This document shows, one piece after another, positions 1 to 5,501 of a stretch of DNA of 5,825 nt; the stretch's first letter is position 1; every line of letters begins with the position of its first letter. The stretch is from positions 1 through 5,825 of the forward strand of contig JAEVZY010000267.1 in NCBI GenBank assembly GCA_023392035.1, in the 5' to 3' direction. Origin of the DNA: Pseudomonadota bacterium. GTDB lineage: Bacteria > Pseudomonadota > Gammaproteobacteria > Burkholderiales > Burkholderiaceae_D. The notes beneath the pieces are model-generated. The model searched no databases, had not been told where the DNA came from, and saw only the letters and a program-made list of their open reading frames with translations. The position numbers and the translations under genes are program-made.

Positions 1-1
1 C

Positions 2-1102
2 GGCAATAACGTGGCGCCGGTGGTGGCACCACCCGTGGCCCGGCCCGGCTTGGCACCGGTCACGGCACCGCCCGTGGCGCCAGTTGCAAGACCGGGTCTG
101 GCTCCGGTGACGGCGCCGCCCGTGGCGCCGCTTGCAAGGCCGGGTCTGGCGCCGGTGACGGCACCGACGGTGGCGCCAGTCGCGGCCCCGGCGACCAGGC
201 AGCTGGTGACTCCCGCCATACCGCCGGCTGTTGCCCCGATGGCGACGCCGGCAGCTTCCACGCAGTCGGTCCCGCCGGCGCGTACCGCCTCCGGTTTGCC
301 GCCCGGCGTGGTAGGCACCATTCCGGAGGTCAAGCGGGTGACGGTGCCGACCAACGCGCCGCTTTATACGCCGCCGCCCACCGCGGTGATGCCGGCGCCG
401 CCGGCCAAGCCGCTGGCCAGCCCCGCCACGGTGTTCCGCGGTAATTCCTCCGAGCCGGTGCAGCGCGGCTATGGCGACAATGCCTATCGTCCCACCGGCA
501 CTGCGCCGCGCGTGGATCCGGCCCGGCCCTCGAGCTACCAGACCATCGCGCTGGTGAATCCGAATTCCGCCTCCTCGGCCAACGGCAGCGCCAAGGCCGG
601 CACGGCGGCAAAAACGGCAGCCGGCACAGTGGCCGTGGGTGGCGCCGGCGCGGCAGCGGCCGCATCCAGCGCGAGCGCGAGCGGCACTGGCAGCGACCAG
701 AAGCCGGGCAAGCCGGAATTCCGCAAGGTGCCGGCCAGTGTGCCGGAGGGAACGGTGGCCGACAGCCTCAAGAAAGCCAATGGCGAATACAACTGCGCGC
801 CTGTGAATGCCTATGCGCGCCAGTATGAGAAGGAAGCCGGCAAACGTGTCTCGCCTGCGATTTATGCGCCTTTCCGGTCCGAGGAGCGCTGCGCAGCCCG
901 CTGCGACGCGCTGGCCTGGCGCGAAGAGCTGCTCACCAAGTTCCAGTACCACGGTTCCTGGTCGTGCTCGGTGCCGGCGGTGGGCATCTGGAACACAGTG
1001 GCCGTGCATTACAGCGGCTACAACAACGGCAAAAACAATGACGGCTGCACTTGCGTGGGCACCAATGGCGCGCCGATCGCTTTCTCACCGGATCCGAAAT
1101 GA
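2..1102 (+). CDS. Pro/Ala/Val-rich repeat protein with Cys-containing C-terminal region (5' end cut off)
   Basis: This is the 3' part of an unrecognised gene. The frame is open to the left edge and already inside a repeat array, so the GTG at 11 is probably an internal Val and the true start lies outside. Counting that Val as residue 1, residues 9-56 are three 16-residue repeats, residues 57-180 are a Pro-rich low-complexity stretch, and about 183-235 is an Ala/Ser/Gly-rich linker. Residues 236-363 look like a folded region with aromatic residues and six cysteines (262, 294, 298, 319, 346, 348), including CAARC and CTC motifs. The even cysteine count and wall-spanning style of the linker suggest an exported protein with disulfides, but no signal peptide can be seen because the N-terminus is missing. 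It overlaps the MORN gene by four bases (ATGA). I do not recognise the family; the reading frame itself is well supported by the composition and the downstream coupling. Confidence 0.8.
   Translation, partial: GNNVAPVVAPPVARPGLAPVTAPPVAPVARPGLAPVTAPPVAPLARPGLAPVTAPTVAPVAAPATRQLVTPAIPPAVAPMATPAASTQSVPPARTASGLPPGVVGTIPEVKRVTVPTNAPLYTPPPTAVMPAPPAKPLASPATVFRGNSSEPVQRGYGDNAYRPTGTAPRVDPARPSSYQTIALVNPNSASSANGSAKAGTAAKTAAGTVAVGGAGAAAAASSASASGTGSDQKPGKPEFRKVPASVPEGTVADSLKKANGEYNCAPVNAYARQYEKEAGKRVSPAIYAPFRSEERCAARCDALAWREELLTKFQYHGSWSCSVPAVGIWNTVAVHYSGYNNGKNNDGCTCVGTNGAPIAFSPDPK
35..178 (+). repeat. Three tandem 48-bp units encoding a 16-residue repeat
   Basis: The units are 35-82, 83-130 and 131-178. 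Units 1 and 2 encode exactly the same 16 residues, VARPGLAPVTAPPVAP; unit 3 differs at two positions (Leu for the first Val, Thr for one Pro). Units 1 and 2 differ at 11 of 48 bases, all silent, while units 2 and 3 differ at 7 bases. Bases 11-34 encode a related partial unit, so the array probably continues past the left edge. Confidence 0.92.
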
Positions 1103-2052
1103 AGACGCACGCATTCAAACTGCTGGCCGGCCTGCTCATGCTGGCCAGCACGGTCCAGGCGCAGGACGCCAACGAGGTCGATCGCAGCTACAACGTGGTC
1201 GATGCCAACGGCAAGCCCAGCGGCGCCATTGCGCGCTACCGGGGCGAGATGGTCAATGGCAAACGCGAAGGGCGCGGCATCTATACCGAGGAGAAGGAAG
1301 GCGAAACCACCTACACCTATACCGGTGAATGGAAAAACGGCATGCGCCACGGACTGGCCACGGTCAGCTGGGGCGATGGCCACAGCTATCAGGGCTATTA
1401 CGCCAATGACCTCAGGTCCGGCCGCGGCAAGGAGCAATACAAGAGCGGCACCACCTATGAAGGCGAATATGCCGAAGGCAAGCGCAATGGCATGGGAATC
1501 GTCCAATACGACGACGGTGAGACGATCGAAGGCCACTGGGTGAACGGCCAGCTTGATGGCTTCGGCATACAAACCACGACCAGCGGCAACGTGCACGCGG
1601 TCTACTTTGCCAAGAACAAGGTCATTCTTCGCTCGCAGGATTTGTCGCAGGCGCTGGGCCGCGCCGGCGGCTGCAACGGCAAGAATCCGGCCTGGATACT
1701 TGTGAGCGGCGAATGCACACGGGAGGGCGCGCGTGCGCTCAACGGCGAGGGTCCCAGCTTCATTAACCGAGAGACGCTGGACTTTTATCAGTACGACGCG
1801 AAGAACCACCGCGGCACGCTGACGGTGTACCGCCAGGGCCTGCAACTGGAGGGCCAGGTCGACGCGCCCTTCAGCTTCTCGCGCGGCGAAATCATCCAGG
1901 TCTCGCTGGCCGAAGACGGCAAGAGCTCGCGCGCGGACCGGGTCTACAGCGGCCCGATCAAGGGCATGGTGCCGGACGGCCGTGGCAGCTGCAACGACGG
2001 CAGCGGCGCAATGGTGAACTGCACCATGCGCCAAGGGGTGCGGGTGAAGTAA
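1099..2052 (+). CDS. Secreted MORN-repeat protein
   Basis: This encodes 317 residues. I chose the ATG at 1099, not the upstream in-frame ATG at 1051, because it begins a clear signal peptide (MKTHAF, hydrophobic core to about residue 18, likely cleavage after VQA at residue 21) and overlaps the previous stop as ATGA. Five MORN-type units follow, starting near residues 47, 74, 97, 120 and 143, each with the Y-x-G-E/x-W/Y core and a G-x-G about ten residues on. Residues 160-317 are a second region with no family I recognise. It has four cysteines (192, 206, 298, 308) and ends in a degenerate MORN-like turn around 284-297. MORN repeats generally form beta-hairpin scaffolds that bind lipid or protein partners, so a periplasmic or surface scaffold role is plausible but inferred. 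Translation probably depends on the upstream gene, since only a weak GGA precedes the start. Confidence 0.87.
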   Translation: MKTHAFKLLAGLLMLASTVQAQDANEVDRSYNVVDANGKPSGAIARYRGEMVNGKREGRGIYTEEKEGETTYTYTGEWKNGMRHGLATVSWGDGHSYQGYYANDLRSGRGKEQYKSGTTYEGEYAEGKRNGMGIVQYDDGETIEGHWVNGQLDGFGIQTTTSGNVHAVYFAKNKVILRSQDLSQALGRAGGCNGKNPAWILVSGECTREGARALNGEGPSFINRETLDFYQYDAKNHRGTLTVYRQGLQLEGQVDAPFSFSRGEIIQVSLAEDGKSSRADRVYSGPIKGMVPDGRGSCNDGSGAMVNCTMRQGVRVK

Positions 2053-2058
2053 GGCGCG

Positions 2059-2079
2059 CCCCGGGCGATGGGCCCGGGG
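2059..2079. terminator. GC-rich hairpin between convergent genes
   Basis: A perfect 8-bp inverted repeat (CCCCGGGC at 2059-2066, GCCCGGGG at 2072-2079) encloses a 5-base loop. It lies 6 bases after the MORN gene stop and 7 bases beyond the last base of the minus-strand small membrane gene, so it could act in both directions. Neither strand has a run of T after the stem, so it is not a classical intrinsic terminator. It may block read-through or stabilise 3' ends instead. Confidence 0.5.
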
Positions 2080-2086
2080 TAAAGCC

Positions 2087-2326
2087 TCAGAACGGTGGAC
2101 GGGACGAGAGCGGCGTCCTGAGCAGATACTGGCTCAGCATCGCCGCCAGCGCGCAAAAGGCCCAGAAGAACAGGAAGCCGATGGTGTAGGCCGCCAGCGG
2201 CGGCAGCTCGGCATGGATGCCCACCACCAGCAGCTCATTCGGATCGAACATCGAGAAGAAAAAACCTTCCGCGACGATGGCCACCAGAAAAGCCGGCCAC
2301 AGAATGCACATCGCCAGGCGCAGCAT
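2087..2326 (-). CDS. Small membrane protein with two transmembrane segments, last gene of the cbb3 assembly cluster
   Basis: This encodes 79 residues. The ATG at 2326 is chosen because a good ribosome binding site (AAGGGAG, spacer about 6) precedes it; the frame extends further upstream only through ccoH. Two hydrophobic stretches are visible, about residues 3-26 and 42-68, separated by a short loop with DPNE and a His-Ala-Glu. Glu20 falls within the first segment, and the tail is short and Pro/Arg-containing. The gene begins 11 bases after ccoH and its ribosome binding site overlaps the ccoH stop, so the two are almost certainly co-transcribed. It is not CcoS: that protein has a single membrane span and a different signature. 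It does not resemble CcoQ either. A part in cbb3 oxidase assembly or stability is inferred from position alone; I do not recognise the family. Confidence 0.8.
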   Translation of the reverse strand: MLRLAMCILWPAFLVAIVAEGFFFSMFDPNELLVVGIHAELPPLAAYTIGFLFFWAFCALAAMLSQYLLRTPLSSRPPF

Positions 2327-2332
2327 GTTTGT

Positions 2333-2339
2333 CTCCCTT
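2333..2339 (-). promoter_or_regulatory. Ribosome binding site for the small membrane gene
   Basis: On the minus strand AAGGGAG lies 6 bases before the ATG at 2326. It begins within the TAA stop of ccoH (2338-2340), which suggests translational coupling and fixes the start of this short gene. Confidence 0.75.
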
Positions 2340-2889
2340 ATCGTTTGACGGTCCCGCCGGTTCCAGCTTCGGGGCCGATTTCCATCGTCCTCACTTCCGG
2401 CCATTTCCAGGCGTCCTGCAAGCGCCACTGGCCGGCGGTGTCTTCCGCCACCACCGTCCAGCGCGCCATTTCCAGCATCGGCAGGCTGGCAGTGAATTCA
2501 CCCTTGGCATCGGGCTGTACCAGAAAGGACAAATCTTTTTCTGCCTGGGTCGAATGTATCAGCCGCAGGCGCAAGGCGCCACTGCGCGCTGCGGCATCGC
2601 CCGCGATGTGTCCACGCAGCACGCCATCGGCGGGGCTGTAGGCAAGCGAGAGCTTCATGCCCAGCGCGACCGCATGCCTGTCCCGCCGCAAGTCCTGATT
2701 GATGGCCTTGCCCTGCTTGTAATAGTCGTCCACCACCAACGGGTCTTGCGAACGTACGGCGAGCCACATGGTGAAAGAACCGGCCAGCACCACCGCCAGC
2801 GGCCCCAGCATCAGCAACCACGGCCAGCGATGACGGTACCAGGGCAGTTCGGACGAGGCTTGATCGGCTTTCATGACGCAAGTATTCAT
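2338..2889 (-). CDS. ccoH: Cytochrome c oxidase cbb3-type assembly protein CcoH/FixH
   Basis: This encodes 183 residues, a normal size for FixH proteins. The N-terminus is short and cytoplasmic, followed by one membrane anchor at about residues 24-46 and then a periplasmic domain. Directly after the anchor comes VVDDYYKQGKAINQDLRRD (residues 52-70), the typical FixH signature. The start at 2889 is preferred because GAGGAG lies about 7 bases upstream; a second in-frame ATG at 2874 would shorten the protein by five residues. CcoH is known to associate with the cbb3 oxidase and to be needed for its assembly or stability in the cytoplasmic membrane. The gene starts 11 bases after ccoG, and the ribosome binding site overlaps the ccoG stop (TGAGGAG), so the two form one unit. 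The frame stays open far upstream through ccoG, but that extension is a shadow frame. Confidence 0.93.
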   Translation of the reverse strand: MNTCVMKADQASSELPWYRHRWPWLLMLGPLAVVLAGSFTMWLAVRSQDPLVVDDYYKQGKAINQDLRRDRHAVALGMKLSLAYSPADGVLRGHIAGDAAARSGALRLRLIHSTQAEKDLSFLVQPDAKGEFTASLPMLEMARWTVVAEDTAGQWRLQDAWKWPEVRTMEIGPEAGTGGTVKR

Positions 2890-2896
2890 TTGGCTT

Positions 2897-2902
2897 CTCC
2901 TC
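2897..2902 (-). promoter_or_regulatory. Ribosome binding site for ccoH
   Basis: On the minus strand GAGGAG overlaps the TGA stop of ccoG (2901-2903) and lies 7 bases before the ATG at 2889. The spacing favours this ATG over the one at 2874 and suggests coupled translation of ccoG and ccoH. Confidence 0.75.
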
Positions 2903-4292
2903 AACGCGGCACAATGAAGACCGCGGCTTCCGTGACCTTGATCGAGGGATCGTCGATGCTCTTCAAGGTGACGGCAATCTTGTTGGAACCGGTCTTGCCG
3001 CGCCCATGGTCGACCCGGATGCGGATCGGCACCGCCCGGCTTTCGGTTGGCGCCAGCGAGATGGTGTCGGGCGAGGCCAGCCGGATGCCGTCCAGGCCCT
3101 GCACGCTGATGCGATAGCGGTGGCCCGACTCGGAGGTGTTCATCACCTGCAGGCGATAGACGTTCTCGATCATGCCGTCTTCCACTTCGCGCCCCATCGA
3201 GCCGCGGTCGCGGATGACGTCGAATTTCAGCGATGTGCGCCACACCAGCGACAAGCCCACCGCCGAGACGATCAAGAGCAGGATGGCGGAATAAACCAGC
3301 ACCCGCGGCCGCAGCGCGCGCTTCCTGGTCTGGGCATTGCTCCAGCCGTTCTCCATTGCATTCTCGGTGGCGTAGCGGATCAGGCCGCGCGGCGAACCGA
3401 CCTTGTCCATCACCGAATTGCAGGCGTCCACGCAAGCGGCGCAGCCGATGCACTCGTACTGCAGGCCCTTGCGGATATCGATGCCGGTCGGGCACACCTG
3501 TACGCACATGCTGCAATCGATGCAGTCGCCCTGCTTGCTGTCTGCCGCGCCCTTGGCGCGCGCGCCGCGCGGTTCGCCGCGCTTGGGGTCATAGGAGATG
3601 ATCAGCGTGTCGCGATCGAACATCGAGCTTTGGAAGCGCGCATAGGGGCACATGTATTTGCACACCTGCTCGCGCATCCAGCCGGCGTTGCCGTAGGTGG
3701 CGAAGCCGTAGAACAAGACCCAGAACCATTCCCACGGGCCCAGGCTCAGGCCGGCGATCTCGTGCATCAAGGTTTTGGCCGGCGTGAAATAGGCGACAAA
3801 GGTGATGCCGGTCCACAGTGCCAGCAGGCCCCAGGTCAGGTGCTTGCCGCCCTTCCTCCAGAATTTTTCCCAGGACAGCGGCTGCCGGTCCAGGCGCATG
3901 CGGGCACTGCGCGCGCCTTCGAACTTGCGCTCGATCCAGAGGAAGATTTCGGTATAGACCGTCTGCGGACAGGCGAAGCCGCACCACACCCGCCCCGCCA
4001 CCGCGGTGGCCAGGAACAGCAGATAGGCGCACACGATCAACAGCGCCGCCAGGTAGATGAAGTCCTGCGGCCACAGGACCAGGCCGAAGATGTAGAACTT
4101 GCGCTGGGTCAGGTCGAACAAAACCGCCTGCCGACCGTTCCAGCTCATCCAGGGTCCCAGGTAAAAGGCCAGCTGGGTCAGCCAGACCATCGCCCAGCGC
4201 AGGCTGGCGTAGCGCCCCTTGATCTCGCGCGGATAGATTTCCTCGCGGCTGGCATACATGCGAATGACGGCGGTTTCCGGTTCAGGGTTCAT
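2901..4292 (-). CDS. ccoG: Cytochrome c oxidase accessory protein CcoG/FixG (membrane iron-sulfur protein)
   Basis: This encodes 463 residues, full length for the family. Membrane segments lie at about residues 34-50, 75-98, 153-170, 186-203 and 332-350. Cysteine motifs are, in order: C104-x3-C108-P after the second segment, C211-x3-C215-P, then two ferredoxin-type 4Fe-4S motifs, C257/260/263/267 (the last followed by Pro) and C281/284/287/291. Residues from about 352 to the end form the periplasmic beta-rich C-terminal domain of FixG. Work on CcoG in Rhodobacter capsulatus showed that it reduces Cu(II) to Cu(I) for insertion into the cbb3 oxidase, and the intact cysteines here fit that role. 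All key residues appear present. The ATG at 4292 has only a weak ribosome binding site (AAGAG, very close to the start). The gene is separated from ccoP by a terminator, and it is followed by ccoH 11 bases downstream. Confidence 0.96.
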   Translation of the reverse strand: MNPEPETAVIRMYASREEIYPREIKGRYASLRWAMVWLTQLAFYLGPWMSWNGRQAVLFDLTQRKFYIFGLVLWPQDFIYLAALLIVCAYLLFLATAVAGRVWCGFACPQTVYTEIFLWIERKFEGARSARMRLDRQPLSWEKFWRKGGKHLTWGLLALWTGITFVAYFTPAKTLMHEIAGLSLGPWEWFWVLFYGFATYGNAGWMREQVCKYMCPYARFQSSMFDRDTLIISYDPKRGEPRGARAKGAADSKQGDCIDCSMCVQVCPTGIDIRKGLQYECIGCAACVDACNSVMDKVGSPRGLIRYATENAMENGWSNAQTRKRALRPRVLVYSAILLLIVSAVGLSLVWRTSLKFDVIRDRGSMGREVEDGMIENVYRLQVMNTSESGHRYRISVQGLDGIRLASPDTISLAPTESRAVPIRIRVDHGRGKTGSNKIAVTLKSIDDPSIKVTEAAVFIVPR

Positions 4293-4300
4293 TGCTCTTG

Positions 4301-4321
4301 CTGGAAACTGGAATCTTCCAG
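4301..4321. repeat. CTGGAA direct and inverted repeats just upstream of ccoG
   Basis: CTGGAA occurs at 4301-4306 and 4308-4313, and its complement TTCCAG at 4316-4321. The second and third copies form a perfect inverted repeat with a 2-base centre. The motif lies 8 bases before the ccoG start, within the 64-base leader left after the terminator. It could be a protein binding site or a small RNA hairpin near the start codon; the sequence does not match the FNR box pattern TTGAT-N4-ATCAA. Confidence 0.4.
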
Positions 4322-4356
4322 GAAAAAAATGGGCGCGGCACGGAGGCCACGACCAT

Positions 4357-4380
4357 AAAAAGCGGGCGTGGCGGCCCGCT
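4357..4380 (-). terminator. Intrinsic terminator after ccoP
   Basis: Read on the minus strand, AGCGGGC (4380-4374), a 6-base loop and GCCCGCT (4367-4361) form a 7-bp GC-rich stem, followed at once by a run of T (4361-4357) with one T shared by the stem. It begins 5 bases after the ccoP TAA. This is a textbook Rho-independent shape and should end, or partly end, the ccoNOQP transcript before ccoG. Confidence 0.85.
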
Positions 4381-4385
4381 CCCCC

Positions 4386-5327
4386 TTATTGTTTTTGAGT
4401 CTGAATGGTGCTGTTGTTCGAAAGGCCCCAGACCCAGGCGGCCAGGACATGCACCTTGTCCTCGCCCAGGAAATCCTTGAAGGCCGGCATCTGGTTGTCG
4501 CGTCCCTTGTTCACGGTTTCCATGATGGTGTCGACGCTGCCGCCGTACAGCCAGACCTTGTCGCTCAAGTTGGGCGCGCCGATGGCCTGGTTGCCTTGGC
4601 CTTGCGCGCCATGGCAGGCGGCGCAGGCGGCGAATTTCGATTTGCCGAACACGGCCTTGATCGGATCATGGGTCGATTCCGACAGCGACAACACGTAGTG
4701 CGCCACCGCTTCCACGTCCTTGTCCGAACCGACCGCGGCGGCCATGCTCGGCATCACGCCGTGCCGTCCATTGAGAATGGTGGTCTTGATGGTTTCCGGG
4801 TCGCCGCCATGCAGCCAGTCGTTGTCGGTCAGGTTGGGAAAGCCCTTGTTGCCGCGCGCATCCGAGCCGTGGCATTGCGCGCAGTAGGTCAGGAACAGGC
4901 GCTCGCCGATGGCGCGGGCTTGCGGATCGGCCGCCACCGCTTTCAGATCCTGCTGCCGGTATTTGGCAAACAGCGGACCGAAATCGGCATCGGCCTTCTT
5001 CAGTTCGGCCTGGTACTGGCCGACCGATTTCCAGCCCAGGGTGCCGGCGAAATTGCCCAGGCCCGGATACAGCACCAGGTAGGCAATCGAAAACACGATG
5101 GTCAGGTAGAACATCCACATCCACCACGAGGGCATGGGGCTGTTCAATTCGGTCAGGCCCTCGTCCCAGCTGTGGCCGGTGGTTTCGGTGATGCGGCCCT
5201 GGGCGTCGCGCACCACCGCCACCTTGGCCTTGGACTGGCTCCACAACAGCAGCGCGCAACCGGCGATGCCAAGCACCGTCAGGGTAATGATCCAGAGGTT
5301 CCAGAAATTGCTGGTGAAATCAGCCAC
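4386..5327 (-). CDS. ccoP: cbb3-type cytochrome c oxidase diheme subunit III, CcoP/FixP
   Basis: This encodes 313 residues, the normal length for CcoP. Two membrane segments are visible at the N-terminus (about residues 9-29 and 69-88), with the conserved family stretch HSWDEGLTELNSPMPSWW (52-69) leading into the second. The periplasmic part holds two cytochrome c domains: heme motif C149-A-Q-C152-H153 with probable axial Met192 (VMPSM), and heme motif C235-A-A-C238-H239 with probable axial Met280 (QMPAF). CcoP passes electrons from soluble or membrane cytochrome c towards the catalytic subunit CcoN by way of CcoO. The start is a GTG at 5327, supported by AAGGAG with a 6-base spacer and by an 8-base overlap with the end of ccoQ. 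No key residue is missing. A terminator follows directly after the stop. Confidence 0.97.
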   Translation of the reverse strand: MADFTSNFWNLWIITLTVLGIAGCALLLWSQSKAKVAVVRDAQGRITETTGHSWDEGLTELNSPMPSWWMWMFYLTIVFSIAYLVLYPGLGNFAGTLGWKSVGQYQAELKKADADFGPLFAKYRQQDLKAVAADPQARAIGERLFLTYCAQCHGSDARGNKGFPNLTDNDWLHGGDPETIKTTILNGRHGVMPSMAAAVGSDKDVEAVAHYVLSLSESTHDPIKAVFGKSKFAACAACHGAQGQGNQAIGAPNLSDKVWLYGGSVDTIMETVNKGRDNQMPAFKDFLGEDKVHVLAAWVWGLSNNSTIQTQKQ

Positions 5328-5499
5328 GATGCGCTCCTTCCGGCTGCTCCTGCTCGTCGAGGAAGGGCAGGCTGGCCGCCTCTTCGAAATCCTGGCGCCG
5401 CTTGCCGCTCCAGGCCCAGATCACGATGCCGACGAAAGTGGCAAACGAGAGCAGCGTGAACAGCGACTGCATGTTGGTGAAAAAATCGACGACTTCCAT
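5320..5499 (-). CDS. ccoQ: cbb3-type cytochrome c oxidase small subunit CcoQ/FixQ
   Basis: This encodes 59 residues, as usual for CcoQ. One membrane segment at about residues 11-30 is followed by the typical cytoplasmic sequence WAWSGKRRQDFEEAASLPF (28-46), which marks the family. CcoQ is a non-catalytic subunit linked to the stability of the assembled oxidase. I chose the ATG at 5499 and not the TTG at 5505, because AAGGAA lies 6 bases before the ATG and would touch the TTG. The gene begins 2 bases after the ccoO stop and overlaps ccoP by 8 bases, so the three are translated from one messenger. Confidence 0.94.
   Translation of the reverse strand: MEVVDFFTNMQSLFTLLSFATFVGIVIWAWSGKRRQDFEEAASLPFLDEQEQPEGAHRG
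5334..5339 (-). promoter_or_regulatory. Ribosome binding site for ccoP
   Basis: On the minus strand AAGGAG lies inside the 3' end of ccoQ, 6 bases before the GTG at 5327. It is the main reason to accept a GTG start here. Confidence 0.8.
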
Positions 5500-5501
5500 G
5501 T

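Noticed and set aside
330..792. Minus-strand open frames opposite the Ala-rich linker of the repeat protein
   Set aside because: They are low-complexity frames produced by GC-rich repeats, with no ribosome binding site or domain.
1018..2034. A 338-codon open frame on the minus strand opposite the MORN gene
   Set aside because: The plus-strand frame has a signal peptide and regular MORN repeats. The regular hydrophobic look of the antisense product follows from reading those repeats backwards.
2329..3117. A 262-codon plus-strand open frame opposite ccoH
   Set aside because: It is antisense to a gene with the FixH signature, and I see no domain or convincing start in it.
2890..3516. Extended reading of ccoH, with about 209 extra N-terminal residues running through ccoG
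   Set aside because: The extension overlaps ccoG in another frame and is Arg/Gly-rich. The ATG at 2889 has a good ribosome binding site and gives a normal-length FixH.
4328..4350. Possible sigma-54 promoter (GG-N10-GC) in the ccoG leader, minus strand
   Set aside because: Only the core dinucleotides fit; the rest of the TGGCAC and TTGC elements does not. Such a match is expected by chance in GC-rich sequence.
4293..4356. FNR/Anr-type box controlling ccoG
   Set aside because: No sequence close to TTGAT-N4-ATCAA is present on either strand of the leader. The expected site for the operon would be upstream of ccoN, outside the window.
3006..4358. A 450-codon open frame on the plus strand opposite ccoG
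   Set aside because: It lies antisense to a gene with clear iron-sulfur motifs and membrane segments. Its product is low-complexity His/Ala/Arg-rich, as expected from antisense frames in GC-rich DNA.
4368..5459. A 363-codon open frame on the plus strand opposite ccoP and ccoQ
   Set aside because: The opposite strand encodes an intact diheme CcoP with both heme motifs. The antisense product has no recognisable features.
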